From positions 124,001-188,000 of the forward strand of contig NZ_ATYR01000004.1 in NCBI RefSeq assembly GCF_000427785.1: a stretch of DNA of 64,000 nt, given 5' to 3'. The notes below the pieces were generated by a model. The model worked only from the letters and a program-made list of their open reading frames with translations. It made no database searches and was not told the DNA's origin. The DNA is from Massilia alkalitolerans DSM 17462 (lineage in GTDB: Bacteria > Pseudomonadota > Gammaproteobacteria > Burkholderiales > Burkholderiaceae_D). Every line of letters starts with the position of its first letter. Within the stretch, counting starts at the first letter, position 1. Position numbers and translations under genes: made by a program. Shown in pieces: positions 28,357 through 36,958 of this stretch.

Positions 28357-29250
28357 ATGCGCTCCGGTATCCTGTCCGCCGCCCTCGCCTTCCTGTGCTG
28401 GGGGCTGTTCCCTATTTATTTCCATGCGCTCGGCGACGTGCCGCCGGTGCAGATCCTGGCGCACCGGGTGCTGTGGTCACTTGCTTTTCTCCTTCTTGTG
28501 CTGGCCTTGCGGCGCCAGTGGAAATGGTTATCTCAGGTACGCCAGCCGCGCGTGTTCTGGAGCTTCGTCGCCTCCGCCCTCCTGCTCTCGGCCAACTGGC
28601 TGGTGTACATCTGGGCGGTGAAGAATGGGCACGTGATCGAGGCCAGCCTCGGCTACTTCATCAATCCGCTGGTGAACATCATGTTCGGCTACCTGCTGCT
28701 GAAGGAACGCATGCGTCCGGCGCAATGGTGCGCCATCGCGATCGCCGCGCTGGGCGTGGGCTGGCTCACCTGGCAGTCGGGTTCGGTACCCTGGATCGCG
28801 CTGTTCCTGGCCGCGTCCTTCGGCGGCTACGGCCTGCTGCGCAAGACCGCGGCGCTCGGCGCGCTCGAGGGCCTGTCCTTCGAGACCATGGTGCTGTTCC
28901 CGTTCGCGGCCGCCTATGTCGGCTGGCTGACCGTCACCGGCGACAACGCCTTCCTGAACGCGCCGCTGGACTCGACCCGCATCCTGCTGATCATGGCCGG
29001 TCCGATCACGGCGATCCCGCTGCTGCTGTTCGCGACCGGCGCGCGCAAGATCCCGCTGTCGATCCTGGGCCTGCTGCAGTACCTGTCGCCGACCATCCAG
29101 TTCCTGCTGGGCGTGTGGCTGTTCCACGAAGCCTTCAGCAGCGACCGCCTGGTCGGCTTCCTGATGATCTGGGCCGCGCTGGCGCTGTTTGCCGGCGAAG
29201 GCCTGTGGCGCAACCGGAGCGCGGCAAGCCGCGCCGCGCAGGCAGGCTGA
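28357..29250 (+). CDS. rarD: RarD-type EamA family transporter
   Basis: 297 residues with about ten transmembrane helices in two EamA halves. The N-terminus MRSGILSAALAFLCWGLFPIYF and ANWLVYIWAVKNGHVIEASL are characteristic of RarD (chloramphenicol-sensitive protein) proteins. The transported substrate is unknown. The intergenic space to ettA holds a GC-rich inverted repeat (29258-29266 with 29287-29295) without a clear T run. Confidence 0.88.
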   Translation: MRSGILSAALAFLCWGLFPIYFHALGDVPPVQILAHRVLWSLAFLLLVLALRRQWKWLSQVRQPRVFWSFVASALLLSANWLVYIWAVKNGHVIEASLGYFINPLVNIMFGYLLLKERMRPAQWCAIAIAALGVGWLTWQSGSVPWIALFLAASFGGYGLLRKTAALGALEGLSFETMVLFPFAAAYVGWLTVTGDNAFLNAPLDSTRILLIMAGPITAIPLLLFATGARKIPLSILGLLQYLSPTIQFLLGVWLFHEAFSSDRLVGFLMIWAALALFAGEGLWRNRSAASRAAQAG

Positions 29251-29340
29251 TTCCGCCCCGCGCCCGGACAGACGAAAGTCCTATCTCGGGCGCGGGTTCT
29301 GTCGTATCCTCTGCACCTTAAACAACACCAGAGTTAAAGC

Positions 29341-31008
29341 ATGGCCAATTACGTCTATACCATGAATCGCGTGGGCAAAATCGTCCCGCCAAAACGTCAA
29401 ATCCTGAAAGATATTTCCCTGTCCTTCTTCCCGGGTGCGAAGATCGGCGTGCTGGGCCTGAACGGCTCGGGCAAGTCGACCCTGCTGAAGATCATGGCCG
29501 GCATCGACACCGACATCCAGGGCGAAGCGCGGCCGATGCCGGGCCTGAACATCGGCTACCTGCCGCAGGAACCGCAGCTCGATCCGGAAAAGACCGTGCG
29601 CCAGGAAGTGGAAAGCGGCCTGGGCGAAGCCTTCGAGGCGCAAGCCAAGCTGGAAGCCGTGTACGCCGCCTATGCGGAAGAAGACGCGGACTTCGATGCC
29701 CTGGCCAAGGAACAGGAGCGCCTGGAAGCCATCATCTCGTCGTCGGACGGCGGCAACCTGAATCTGCAACTGGAAATGGCCGCCGACGCGCTGCGCCTGC
29801 CGCCGTGGGACGCGAAGATCGCCGTGCTGTCGGGCGGCGAGAAGCGCCGCGTGGCGCTGTGCAAGCTGCTGCTCTCGAAGCCGGACATGCTGCTGCTGGA
29901 CGAACCGACCAACCACCTGGACGCCGAATCGGTCGAGTGGCTGGAGCAGTTCCTGCTGCGCTTCCCGGGCACCGTGGTCGGCATTACCCACGACCGCTAC
30001 TTCCTCGACAACGCCGCCGAATGGATCCTGGAACTGGACCGCGGTTCGGGCATCCCATGGAAGGGCAATTACTCCTCGTGGCTGGACCAGAAACAGGCGC
30101 GCCTGAAGCAGGAAGAAGCGACCGAATCGGCACGCCAGAAGGCGCTGGCCAAGGAACTCGAGTGGGCGCGCCAGAACCCGAAGGCACGCCAGGCCAAGTC
30201 CAAGGCCCGCCTGGCCCGCTTCAACGAGCTGAGCGAATTCGAATACCAGAAGCGCAACGAGACCCAGGAGATCTTCATTCCCGTGGCCGAGCGCCTGGGC
30301 AACGAAGTCATCGAGTTCAAGAACGTCTCGAAGGCCTTCGGCGACCGCCTGCTGATCGACAACCTGTCCTTCACCGTGCCGCCGGGCGCGATCGTCGGCA
30401 TCATCGGCCCGAACGGCGCCGGTAAGTCGACCCTGTTCAAGATGATCGCCGGCAAAGAGCAGCCGGACAGCGGCGAAGTCGTGATCGGCAAGACCGCCAA
30501 GGTCTCGCTGGTCGACCAGAGCCGCGACGAGCTGGCCAACAACAAGACCGTGTTCGAGGACGTCACCGGCGGCGCCGACATGCTGAGCGTGGGCCGCTTC
30601 GAGATGCCGTCGCGCGCCTATCTCGGCCGCTTCAACTTCAAGGGTTCCGACCAGCAGAAGGTGGTCGGCAACCTGTCGGGCGGCGAACGCGGCCGCCTGC
30701 ACCTGGCCAAGACCCTGCTGCAAGGCGGCAACGTGCTGCTGCTGGACGAACCGTCGAACGACCTCGACGTGGAGACCCTGCGCGCGCTGGAAGACGCCCT
30801 GCTCGAGTTCGCCGGCAGCGTGATGGTGATCTCGCACGACCGCTGGTTCCTGGACCGCATCGCGACCCACATCCTGGCCTTCGAAGGTAACTCGCAGGTG
30901 ACCTTCTTCGACGGTAACTATCAGGAATACGAAGCCGACAAGAAGAAGCGCCTGGGCGAAGAAGGCGCCAAGCCGAAGCGTATCCGCTACAAGCCGCTCA
31001 CGACCTGA
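29341..31008 (+). CDS. ettA: Energy-dependent translational throttle protein EttA
   Basis: ABC-F protein that binds the ribosomal E site and gates the first steps of elongation by ATP level. 555 residues, the family's length. Two nucleotide-binding domains: Walker [10 protein letters not shown] and GPNGAGKST, signatures LSGGEKRR and LSGGERGR, Walker [12 protein letters not shown] and [11 protein letters not shown]. The N-terminus [19 protein letters not shown] is typical of EttA. Ends at a strong terminator. Confidence 0.96.
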   Translation: MANYVYTMNRVGKIVPPKRQILKDISLSFFPGAKIGVLGLNGSGKSTLLKIMAGIDTDIQGEARPMPGLNIGYLPQEPQLDPEKTVRQEVESGLGEAFEAQAKLEAVYAAYAEEDADFDALAKEQERLEAIISSSDGGNLNLQLEMAADALRLPPWDAKIAVLSGGEKRRVALCKLLLSKPDMLLLDEPTNHLDAESVEWLEQFLLRFPGTVVGITHDRYFLDNAAEWILELDRGSGIPWKGNYSSWLDQKQARLKQEEATESARQKALAKELEWARQNPKARQAKSKARLARFNELSEFEYQKRNETQEIFIPVAERLGNEVIEFKNVSKAFGDRLLIDNLSFTVPPGAIVGIIGPNGAGKSTLFKMIAGKEQPDSGEVVIGKTAKVSLVDQSRDELANNKTVFEDVTGGADMLSVGRFEMPSRAYLGRFNFKGSDQQKVVGNLSGGERGRLHLAKTLLQGGNVLLLDEPSNDLDVETLRALEDALLEFAGSVMVISHDRWFLDRIATHILAFEGNSQVTFFDGNYQEYEADKKKRLGEEGAKPKRIRYKPLTT

Positions 31009-31038
31009 GCTCATCAGTAAGTGTTTGTTATATAAAAG

Positions 31039-31067
31039 AAAACCCCGCTTTGCGGGGTTTTTTTATC
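31039..31067 (+). terminator. Rho-independent terminator of ettA
   Basis: GAAAACCCCGC-TTT-GCGGGGTTTTTTT, a strong GC stem with a run of seven T, about 30 bp after the ettA stop. Confidence 0.95.
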
Positions 31068-31175
31068 ACCGGAAACGAACGCGGCTTCGAAACCGTCGTG
31101 TGTAAAATCCTTGGCGATTGGGCCGGATGGCCGGCGATGTCCGCTGCCTTTGCAAGGCAGGGACTGACGGAGCCT

Positions 31176-31709
31176 ATGATTGATTACCGCAACAACCGCG
31201 TCCCGGGCGGGACCTTCTTTTTCACGGTGCGACTGCTCGAACGCGGCAGCACCTTGTTGACAGACCATATCTCCGCCTTTGGTGAAGCGATGCGCCTGGC
31301 GCGCGTGCGCAAGCCCTTCCATGTCGATGCCTGGGTGGTCCTGCCGGACCATGCGCATGCGATGTGGACGCTGCCGCCGGGCGACCACGACTGCTCGAGC
31401 CGCTGGCGCGCGGTCAAGATCGCCTTTTCCAAGGCCTTGCGCAAGTCCACCATGCCGGAGGCGACCGACGGCACGATCTGGGAACGCCACTACCAGCACT
31501 ACCGGGTCGGCGACGACGACGAGTACGCGGCACTGGTCGACTACACCCACCTCGATGCGGTACGGCACGGCTTCTGCAGCCATCCGCGCGAGTGGCCGTG
31601 GTCTTCGCTGCATCGCTTCGTCAATGCCGGCCACGCGATGCCGGCGCCGGAACTGGTCGTGCCGCCCTGGGTGCACCGGCCGCAGCCGCACGGCTACGCG
31701 CGTTTGTAG
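31176..31709 (+). CDS. REP-associated tyrosine transposase (RAYT, Y1_Tnp)
   Basis: 177-residue HUH-type single-strand nuclease. The metal-binding HUH motif is HAH in LPDHAHAMWTLPPGD. The helix with the catalytic Tyr is DYTHLDAVRHGFC. WERHYQHYRV and the HPREWPWSSLHRFV ending are family hallmarks. ATG at 31176 gives the normal N-terminus (MIDYRNNRVPGGTFFFTVRL). RAYTs move or maintain REP sequences. A small inverted repeat (CTGCCTT/AAGGCAG, about 31144-31160) precedes it; the clear REP pair in this window is 9 kb away. Confidence 0.88.
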   Translation: MIDYRNNRVPGGTFFFTVRLLERGSTLLTDHISAFGEAMRLARVRKPFHVDAWVVLPDHAHAMWTLPPGDHDCSSRWRAVKIAFSKALRKSTMPEATDGTIWERHYQHYRVGDDDEYAALVDYTHLDAVRHGFCSHPREWPWSSLHRFVNAGHAMPAPELVVPPWVHRPQPHGYARL

Positions 31710-31710
31710 G

Positions 31711-31740
31711 AAAAACAAAAGGCCCCGCAGGGCCTTTTGT
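31711..31740. terminator. Bidirectional terminator between RAYT and outer-membrane protein gene
   Basis: ACAAAAGGCC (31715-31724) pairs with GGCCTTTTGT (31731-31740). On the minus strand it is followed by TTTTT and serves the outer-membrane protein gene; on the plus strand it ends the RAYT transcript. Confidence 0.8.
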
Positions 31741-31758
31741 CGTTGGAGCGATGGACGT

Positions 31759-32331
31759 TTAGAAAGCGTACTTGGCGCCGATGGTCCAGACGTCGGCCTT
31801 CGCGCCGAAGTCCTTGCTCTTGCCATAGCGCTCGTATTCGCCGATCAGCGACACGTTCTGGTTCAGCTTGTACTCCGCGCCGAGCGCGCCATAAGCCTCG
31901 GTCTTGCTGCGGCTCATGTTTTGCGAGGCATTGATCAGTTCCAGCTCGCTCTTGGTGCGCGCCGCGCCGAGCTTGCCGTAGACCGAGAACTGTTCGTTGA
32001 CCGGCAGGGTGGCCTTGGCCGCCAGGTAGAAAGCGTGACCATCGGTCTCGCCGCGGTTGTTCACGCCGCCGATCGAATAGTTGACGTCCGACTTGCGGAA
32101 ATCGGTATAGCCCGCTTCGACACCCCAGTTCTGGTCGAACTCATAGCCGCCGAAAATCTTGCCGGAGGCCTTGTAGCCTTCGGTATCGACATTGGTCGCG
32201 CCGGACATCTTGAAATCATGATCGGCGCTTGCCACACCGGCGCCGACATAGGCGCGTGGCGCTGTGGTCTGGGCCTGGGCCGCCGACATGGCGGCCGCGG
32301 ATGCGATCAGTGCAACGATGAGCTTTTTCAT
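31759..32331 (-). CDS. Outer membrane beta-barrel protein
   Basis: 190 residues with a signal peptide (MKKLIVALIASAAAMSAAQA). Eight alternating amphipathic strands are visible, e.g. YVGAGVASADHDF, FGGYEFDQNWGVEAGYTDF and YGALGAEYKLNQNVSLIGEYERYG. The C-terminal Phe (IGAKYAF) is the signal for outer-membrane insertion. It resembles the small OmpA/OmpX-like barrel family. The cargo or role is unknown. Confidence 0.85.
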   Translation of the reverse strand: MKKLIVALIASAAAMSAAQAQTTAPRAYVGAGVASADHDFKMSGATNVDTEGYKASGKIFGGYEFDQNWGVEAGYTDFRKSDVNYSIGGVNNRGETDGHAFYLAAKATLPVNEQFSVYGKLGAARTKSELELINASQNMSRSKTEAYGALGAEYKLNQNVSLIGEYERYGKSKDFGAKADVWTIGAKYAF

Positions 32332-32504
32332 GCGAATCCTTTTACTTTGGCTGGTTCGCGATTCCCATTGAATCGCGATACTGCCAAGGTAGCATCGGTT
32401 TCGCTTTATTAAAGTCCCAGGGCCGTAAAAACTGTAAGCAGTTGTAAATTACTGACTCAAGCGTTAGATAATTCTCCGAAAAGATACGGAAAGTAGCGTG
32501 CTGA

Positions 32505-33101
32505 TTAGACGATGTTGCGGAAAGTTAGGTTCAGGCGTGCGCCGACGGGCTTGGCCGTTTTGTTGATCCCGTGCATCCAGTTGGCCTGCATCGGGCCAGC
32601 CATGAACAGCAGGCTGCCGTCCGTCAGCGGCAGTTTCAGGGTCTCTTTCGTGTGTTTGTGGCGCAGGATGAAGGGCCTGGTCGCGCCGAAGCTGAGCGAG
32701 GCGATGGCCGGCTGCGAGCCCAGCTCGGGCTCGTCGTCGCTGTGCATGCCCATGCTGTCTCGGCCGTCGCGGTAATAGTTCAGGAGCACGCTGTTGTAGC
32801 GCCGGCCGGTGACCGCCTCGACTGCCCGGCGGATGGTATCGAGCAGCGGCGTGAACGGGAGCGGCGCCAGGCTCAGGCCCGAATAGCGGTAGCCCTTCTC
32901 GCCATGCCAGGCGCTCAGGCGCGGCTGCAGGTGGCGCTTGCCATAGACGACGACGCTTTCCTCGCGCCAGGCGGTTTCTTCGATCAGGCGCGCCAGCACC
33001 ACCTCGTTCGGCCAGGGCAGTGGCAACTGGGGCAGGAAGGCCAGTTCCCCATCGCGAATGGGAATCGGGGCAAGCGTGCAGGCTGAGGTAAACAAGTCCA
33101 T
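32505..33101 (-). CDS. alkB: AlkB-like 2-oxoglutarate/Fe(II) dioxygenase
   Basis: Oxidative demethylation of alkylated bases (1-methyladenine, 3-methylcytosine) is the expected reaction. 198 residues. The Fe ligands are His and Asp in MGMHSDDEPELG and a distal His in NWMHGINKT; the 2-oxoglutarate Arg is in GARLNLTFR. The substrate-lid motif LLNYYRDGRDSMG is of the AlkB-homologue (ALKBH2/3-like) type. The start at 33101 (MDLFTSA) is preferred over longer readings that extend into the divergent promoter. Confidence 0.9.
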   Translation of the reverse strand: MDLFTSACTLAPIPIRDGELAFLPQLPLPWPNEVVLARLIEETAWREESVVVYGKRHLQPRLSAWHGEKGYRYSGLSLAPLPFTPLLDTIRRAVEAVTGRRYNSVLLNYYRDGRDSMGMHSDDEPELGSQPAIASLSFGATRPFILRHKHTKETLKLPLTDGSLLFMAGPMQANWMHGINKTAKPVGARLNLTFRNIV

Positions 33102-33153
33102 TGTGCAATATCTGTGGCTATGATGACGGTTTTCCGCCACCACGCATTTTCGC

Positions 33154-33741
33154 ATGGACAAACGTCACTTCCTGGGCGCGGCACTTGCCTCCAGCGCCCT
33201 GCCCGCCATTGCCGCACCGGCCCCGGCGCCGGCCGGCGGACCTGCCCTGCTCACCATCACGGGTGATATCAAGCGCAGCAACCGCGCTGGCCTCGACCCG
33301 GTACGCGACCAGATGATGTTCAAGCAGAAGCTGGCATTCACGCGCGCCTTGGCGCTGGATTTCGCGGCGATCGCGGCCTTGCCGGTCCAGACGATCCGGC
33401 CGACGCTGGAATACGACGGCAAGCCGCATACCCTGCGCGGACCGCTGCTGCTTGAGGTACTGGCCCTGGCCGGTGTGCGTCCCGGCGACACCGGCAAGGT
33501 CCTCTTGCGTGCGGTGGACGGCTATGCCGCCGCCGTCCCGATGGGCCAGCTGCGTGCCTGGAAATTCATCGTCGCGACCCATCTCGACGGGCAGCCGATG
33601 GCGCTGGGTGGATTGGGGCCCTTGTGGGCGGTGTACGACGCGGACCGCGTGCCGGCAATGGCGGCGCGGCCGGTCAGGGAGCGCTTCGGGGCTTGCCCCT
33701 GGGCGCTGTATCACATCGAGGTATTAGCGGATCAGGCGTAG
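33154..33741 (+). CDS. Molybdopterin-dependent oxidoreductase-like exported protein
   Basis: 195 residues. The N-terminus MDKRHFLGAALASSALPAIAA is a secretion signal without the twin Arg of a strict Tat signal. The rest (ITGDI, RPTLEYDGKPHTLRGPLLLEVLALAGV, LLRAVDGYAAAVPMGQLRAW, LGGLGPLWAVYDAD) resembles the small sulfite-oxidase-fold proteins annotated as molybdopterin-dependent oxidoreductases. The only Cys is near the C-terminus (FGACPW), so the usual cofactor-binding Cys is not in place. Function unknown. Its 3' end overlaps the convergent gene by 10 bp. Confidence 0.6.
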   Translation: MDKRHFLGAALASSALPAIAAPAPAPAGGPALLTITGDIKRSNRAGLDPVRDQMMFKQKLAFTRALALDFAAIAALPVQTIRPTLEYDGKPHTLRGPLLLEVLALAGVRPGDTGKVLLRAVDGYAAAVPMGQLRAWKFIVATHLDGQPMALGGLGPLWAVYDADRVPAMAARPVRERFGACPWALYHIEVLADQA

Positions 33742-34094
33742 GCTTCGGCCAGGCTCATGACGCGCGGCGTCACCGTGACGCCGACATTGCCGAACAGGGC
33801 TTCGATCGCCGCCAGGTTGGCCTTGCATTCCTCGGCTTTCCAGCCGTTGAACAGGTCGGTGCCGTCCTTCTGGAAGTGCAGGTCCAGCACCTTGCCCTTG
33901 TCCTTGTGGACATAGCTCTGCTGGTGGGTGTTCCTGAAGCCGAGTTCGGCCAGGCCCGCCAGCACGGTTTGCGGCGGATTGTCCGGATCGGTCGCCAGGA
34001 AAACACCGAAGGTCTTGCCCGGCGGTTTGGCGGCAACGTCGACTTCATAGATCCCCGGGGCCTTGGTGACGCTGGTGCTCTTCAGGAACAGCAT
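33732..34094 (-). CDS. Conserved hypothetical protein
   Basis: 120 residues, no signal peptide and no transmembrane helix. Starts MLFLKSTSVTKAPGIYEVDV and contains FGVFLATDPDNPPQTVLAGL and FQKDGTDLFNGWKAEECKAN. No domain was recognised. The ATG at 34094 follows GGAGAAGGAGAA, an excellent ribosome site, and strong codon bias supports a real gene. Confidence 0.65.
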   Translation of the reverse strand: MLFLKSTSVTKAPGIYEVDVAAKPPGKTFGVFLATDPDNPPQTVLAGLAELGFRNTHQQSYVHKDKGKVLDLHFQKDGTDLFNGWKAEECKANLAAIEALFGNVGVTVTPRVMSLAEAYA

Positions 34095-34214
34095 AGGTTC
34101 TCCTTCTCCTGTTGCCCGCGCGGCCATGCTGGCGGGCGGACGGTTATTGGTATCAGCGTCCTAGCTTATTGCTCTGCGGGAACTTTGTCGATCACTGTAT
34201 GCACTTTTTTGGCG

Positions 34215-34592
34215 TTAGCGCAGTAACAGGCCCCATACGGTGCCGCCAATTAACAACGCGCAAGCCAGCATTCCCGTAATAAACCCCAGTTCGCGCTTCG
34301 CCGGGTCGCGGTAATAGCCGAGCGCATAGGCGATGCGGCCCAGGCACCACAGCAGGCCGCCAGCCGCCGCCCACAGGTCGCCCAGGTAGAAGGCGCACAG
34401 CCACAGCGGCACCAGCACCAGGGGCAGTTGTTCGAGGGTATTGGCCTGTACGCGCTGGCAGCGCAGGAACTCTTCCGGCCCTTCCATCATCGGCGCTGGC
34501 ACATCGTGGCGGATGCGGGCACGGCCGGCATTTACGCCGGTCCAGAAATAGACACCGAGCGCGGCCAGGGTGGCCCAGGCGGTGAAGAACAT
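34215..34592 (-). CDS. MAPEG family membrane protein
   Basis: 125 residues with four hydrophobic helices. ARIRHDVPAP, EEFLRCQRVQANTLEQLPLVLVPLW and LGRIAYALGYY match the MAPEG (eicosanoid and glutathione metabolism) family. Bacterial members may act as glutathione-dependent transferases or peroxidases. ATG at 34592 with AGGAG about 8 bases upstream. The region before the start is filled by the array at 34602. Confidence 0.8.
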   Translation of the reverse strand: MFFTAWATLAALGVYFWTGVNAGRARIRHDVPAPMMEGPEEFLRCQRVQANTLEQLPLVLVPLWLCAFYLGDLWAAAGGLLWCLGRIAYALGYYRDPAKRELGFITGMLACALLIGGTVWGLLLR

Positions 34593-34601
34593 CGGAACTC
34601 C

Positions 34602-34747
34602 TGTGGATAAAGCTTTGGATAAGAACATGGAAAGGCCTTGGAAAAACCGGGGAAAAGCGCGTGGATAAGCCTTGGATAAGACCTGGACAAGCGCTGGATA
34701 AGCGGTGGGATATCCCTTGGAAAAGCGCTGGACAAGCCCTGGATAAG
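34602..34747. repeat. Phased 11-12 bp degenerate tandem array (TGGATAAGC type)
   Basis: Thirteen copies of a unit close to TGGATAAGCNN start at 34604, 34616, 34628, 34639, 34650, 34662, 34673, 34684, 34695, 34706, 34718, 34729 and 34740, so the step is 11 or 12 bp throughout. Central bases vary (GATAAG, GAAAAG, GACAAG). On the other strand several units resemble the DnaA box TTATCCACA, and 34602-34610 is an exact match. The array fills the gap between the DUF2520 stop and the MAPEG start. Confidence 0.85.
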
Positions 34748-34748
34748 T

Positions 34749-35576
34749 TCAGGATTCGCCGCGCTTGCGGCGCGCCAGCTCGACGGTCGGCGGCACCAGC
34801 GCTTCGTACAGGCGGCCGGTGGCGGCATCCCAGCGCATGACCGCCTCCTGTTGGCGCGCCACCGTGGCGAAGTCGCCGCGCGCCACCGGTCCGCTGAGCG
34901 CCGCCTCAGGGCCCAGGCGGAACACGTTAGCCAGGGCTTCCGTAGCGAGCGGCCGCGCCAGTTCGCGCGCCACCTCCGCCGGCACGCCGGCCGCTTCATA
35001 GGCGCGCAGGGCGGCGTCGACCACCGTCACCAGGTAATTCGACGCGAACACGGCGGCCGCGTGGTAGACCGTCTTGGCGGCCGGGTCGATACGCACCAGG
35101 CGCGCGCCGATCGCCGCAAAGGCCGGCTCCAGCAGCCCCAGCGCTTCCTCGTCGCCCTCGATGCCGCAGAAGGTGCCGGCGAAATCCGCAGCCACGGCTT
35201 GCGGGTCGGCGAAGCTGCGCACCGGATGCACGCTGGCGACGTGGGCGCCGGCCGCGCGCGCCGCCTGCAATTCGCCGGAGGCCTTGGCGCCGCTGCAGTG
35301 GAACACGATCGCTCCCGCCAGCTGCCCGTGCGTCGCCAGGGCTTCGTTGGCCGGCACGATGGCGTCGTCGCCCACGGCCAGCATCCACACCTGGGCCGGG
35401 CGCATCTGCGCGAGCGTGGTGCAGGCCTGGCCGGCGCCGATGAAATCGACCGCCTCGCGGGCGCTGGCAGCGTTGCGGGTCAGGACGTCCTGCACGGTGA
35501 AGGCGCCGCCGGACGCGAACAGGCGCGCAAGCGCCCGGCCGACGTGGCCGGCGCCGACCAGGTTCAGCGTCGCCAC
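34749..35576 (-). CDS. Rossmann-fold NAD(P)-binding protein with DUF2520 domain
   Basis: 275 residues. The N-terminal dinucleotide site GAGHVGRALARLF begins a Rossmann domain (as in pyrroline-5-carboxylate reductase-type proteins). The central HCSGAKASGEL and VHPVRSFADP and the C-terminal DUF2520 helical domain (YHAAAVFASNYLVTVVDAAL) define the family, whose reaction is unknown. The start is GTG at 35576; the TGA of the DUF924 gene lies two bases before it, so the two are coupled. The array follows its stop. Confidence 0.85.
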   Translation of the reverse strand: MATLNLVGAGHVGRALARLFASGGAFTVQDVLTRNAASAREAVDFIGAGQACTTLAQMRPAQVWMLAVGDDAIVPANEALATHGQLAGAIVFHCSGAKASGELQAARAAGAHVASVHPVRSFADPQAVAADFAGTFCGIEGDEEALGLLEPAFAAIGARLVRIDPAAKTVYHAAAVFASNYLVTVVDAALRAYEAAGVPAEVARELARPLATEALANVFRLGPEAALSGPVARGDFATVARQQEAVMRWDAATGRLYEALVPPTVELARRKRGES

Positions 35577-35577
35577 C

Positions 35578-36156
35578 TCAGAAACCGGAGCCGGGAAGCG
35601 CGAGGTAGGCCAGCTCTTCCGGCGACGAGGCGCGGCCGAGGATGGTGTTACGGTGCGGGAAACGGCCGAAGCGGGCGATCACGCCGCGGTGGCGGTGTGC
35701 GTAATCCAGCGCCTCGGCGAAGCCTTCGTGCTGGCCGGCCAGCTCGGTGAACAGGGTCACGGCTTGCTCCTGCATGCGCGCGTCCTCCGCGTGCTCGAAG
35801 GGCATGTAGGCGAACTGGCGCTCGACCGGAGAGAGCGTCAGATGCTCGCCCGAGTCCACCAGCTGCTGCGCGCTGGCCAGCGCCAGCGTGTCGCCGGCGA
35901 AGGATTCCGGCTTGCCGCGGAAGGCGTTGCGGGTGAACTGGTCGAGCACGAGGATGCGCGCCAGCGCGCCGCGCGGCCCGAGCTCGTCCCATTCGCGCAG
36001 CCCGCCCGCCAGCGCCTGGTGGATGAGGGCGCCGAAGCGCTCGCGCAGCGCCGCATCGAAGGCCTCGTCCTTGCGGAACCATTCGATGCGCTGTTTGCCA
36101 TGGCCTTCGCTGCCTTCCGGCAGGAACCAGAAATCGAGAACGTCTTGTGCTTGCAT
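35578..36156 (-). CDS. DUF924 family protein
   Basis: 192 residues, cytoplasmic, all-helical family of unknown function. Conserved family motifs visible: DVLDFWF near the start, ILVLDQFTRNAFRGK, FAYMPFEHAED and RFGRFPHRNTILGR. ATG at 36156. The stop lies two bases from the next start, indicating an operon with the DUF2520 gene. Confidence 0.88.
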   Translation of the reverse strand: MQAQDVLDFWFLPEGSEGHGKQRIEWFRKDEAFDAALRERFGALIHQALAGGLREWDELGPRGALARILVLDQFTRNAFRGKPESFAGDTLALASAQQLVDSGEHLTLSPVERQFAYMPFEHAEDARMQEQAVTLFTELAGQHEGFAEALDYAHRHRGVIARFGRFPHRNTILGRASSPEELAYLALPGSGF

Positions 36157-36205
36157 TGATGACCCCCAGTTCTGAATAAACCAATTTATTGTTGTTGGAT
36201 TTTTC

Positions 36206-36949
36206 TTAATTACGGGCATGCGACAGCTGGAAGGCTTCCAGTCCCTCGAAGGCGGCCAGCTCCTGTGCCAGTTCCGACAAGGGCGCGCCGCTGCGGTTCG
36301 ACAGCGCCAGCGCCACGAAGCGCCATTCCTGGCGGCCTTCGTCGCTGCTGATGGTGAGCGAGCTGCCCGCGATCTCGTAGCCGCGCTCGAGCGCGGCCTG
36401 GCGCAGGATCTCTTCGCGCGGCATCACCTGCGGCTTGAAGCGCATGCGCACCGCCACCGCATGGCGCGAAGGCAGGATGGTTTCCAGGCGGTTCAGGTAG
36501 ATCATGATCATGCCCGAGAAGAAGGCCAGGCCCATGGCCGCCAGGTAGAAGCCGACGCCGACCAGGATGCCGATCGCGGACGAGGCCCAGATCGAGGCGG
36601 CCGTGGTCAGGCCGCTGATGTTGAAGCCTTCGCGCATGATGACGCCGGCGCCGAGGAAGCCGATGCCGGTCACCACGCCCTGGATGATGCGGGTCGGGTC
36701 GACCGGCGCCAGCACGCCGCCATGGCCGCCGTACCAGAAGTCCGGGTAGCCGGCCAGGATGGTCAGCGCGGCCGAGGCCATGCACACCAGGCCATAGGTG
36801 CGCATGCCGGCGGCGCGGCCGTGGTAGGCGCGTTCATAGCCGACCAGCAGGCCGAGCGCCAGCGCGCCGGCCAGGTGCAGCAGGATCAGGCCATTGGTGA
36901 TGATGCTGGGTTCGGACCAGTAGGCGGTCAGCAGCGGGTTCGAAGGCAT
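36206..36949 (-). CDS. MgtC/SapB family membrane protein
   Basis: 247 residues with an N-terminal membrane domain of about five helices (LLHLAGALALGLLVGYERAYHGRAAGMRTYGLVCM, GIGFLGAGVIMREGFNISGLTTAASIWASSAIG are MgtC hallmarks) and a C-terminal ACT-like soluble domain. MgtC proteins modulate magnesium or phosphate stress responses and the ATP synthase in pathogens; the role here is unknown. No magnesium riboswitch-like leader is evident before it. Confidence 0.88.
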   Translation of the reverse strand: MPSNPLLTAYWSEPSIITNGLILLHLAGALALGLLVGYERAYHGRAAGMRTYGLVCMASAALTILAGYPDFWYGGHGGVLAPVDPTRIIQGVVTGIGFLGAGVIMREGFNISGLTTAASIWASSAIGILVGVGFYLAAMGLAFFSGMIMIYLNRLETILPSRHAVAVRMRFKPQVMPREEILRQAALERGYEIAGSSLTISSDEGRQEWRFVALALSNRSGAPLSELAQELAAFEGLEAFQLSHARN

Positions 36950-36958
36950 GGCGGGTCG

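Noticed and set aside
29258..29295. Terminator between rarD and ettA
   Set aside because: The CCGCGCCCG/CGGGCGCGG arms are perfect but the loop is 20 bases and no T run follows; left as a mere inverted repeat.
34602..34747. Replication origin
   Set aside because: Only one exact DnaA box is present and no dnaA, dnaN, gyrB or rpmH gene is nearby; the phased array is described as a repeat instead.
34602..34747. CRISPR array
   Set aside because: Units are 11-12 bp with no spacers and no cas genes in the window.
34532..34999. A 155-codon reading frame crossing the array
   Set aside because: Its Pro-, Ser- and Leu-rich product is a shifted reading of the DUF2520 gene and the repeats, with no sensible start or domain.
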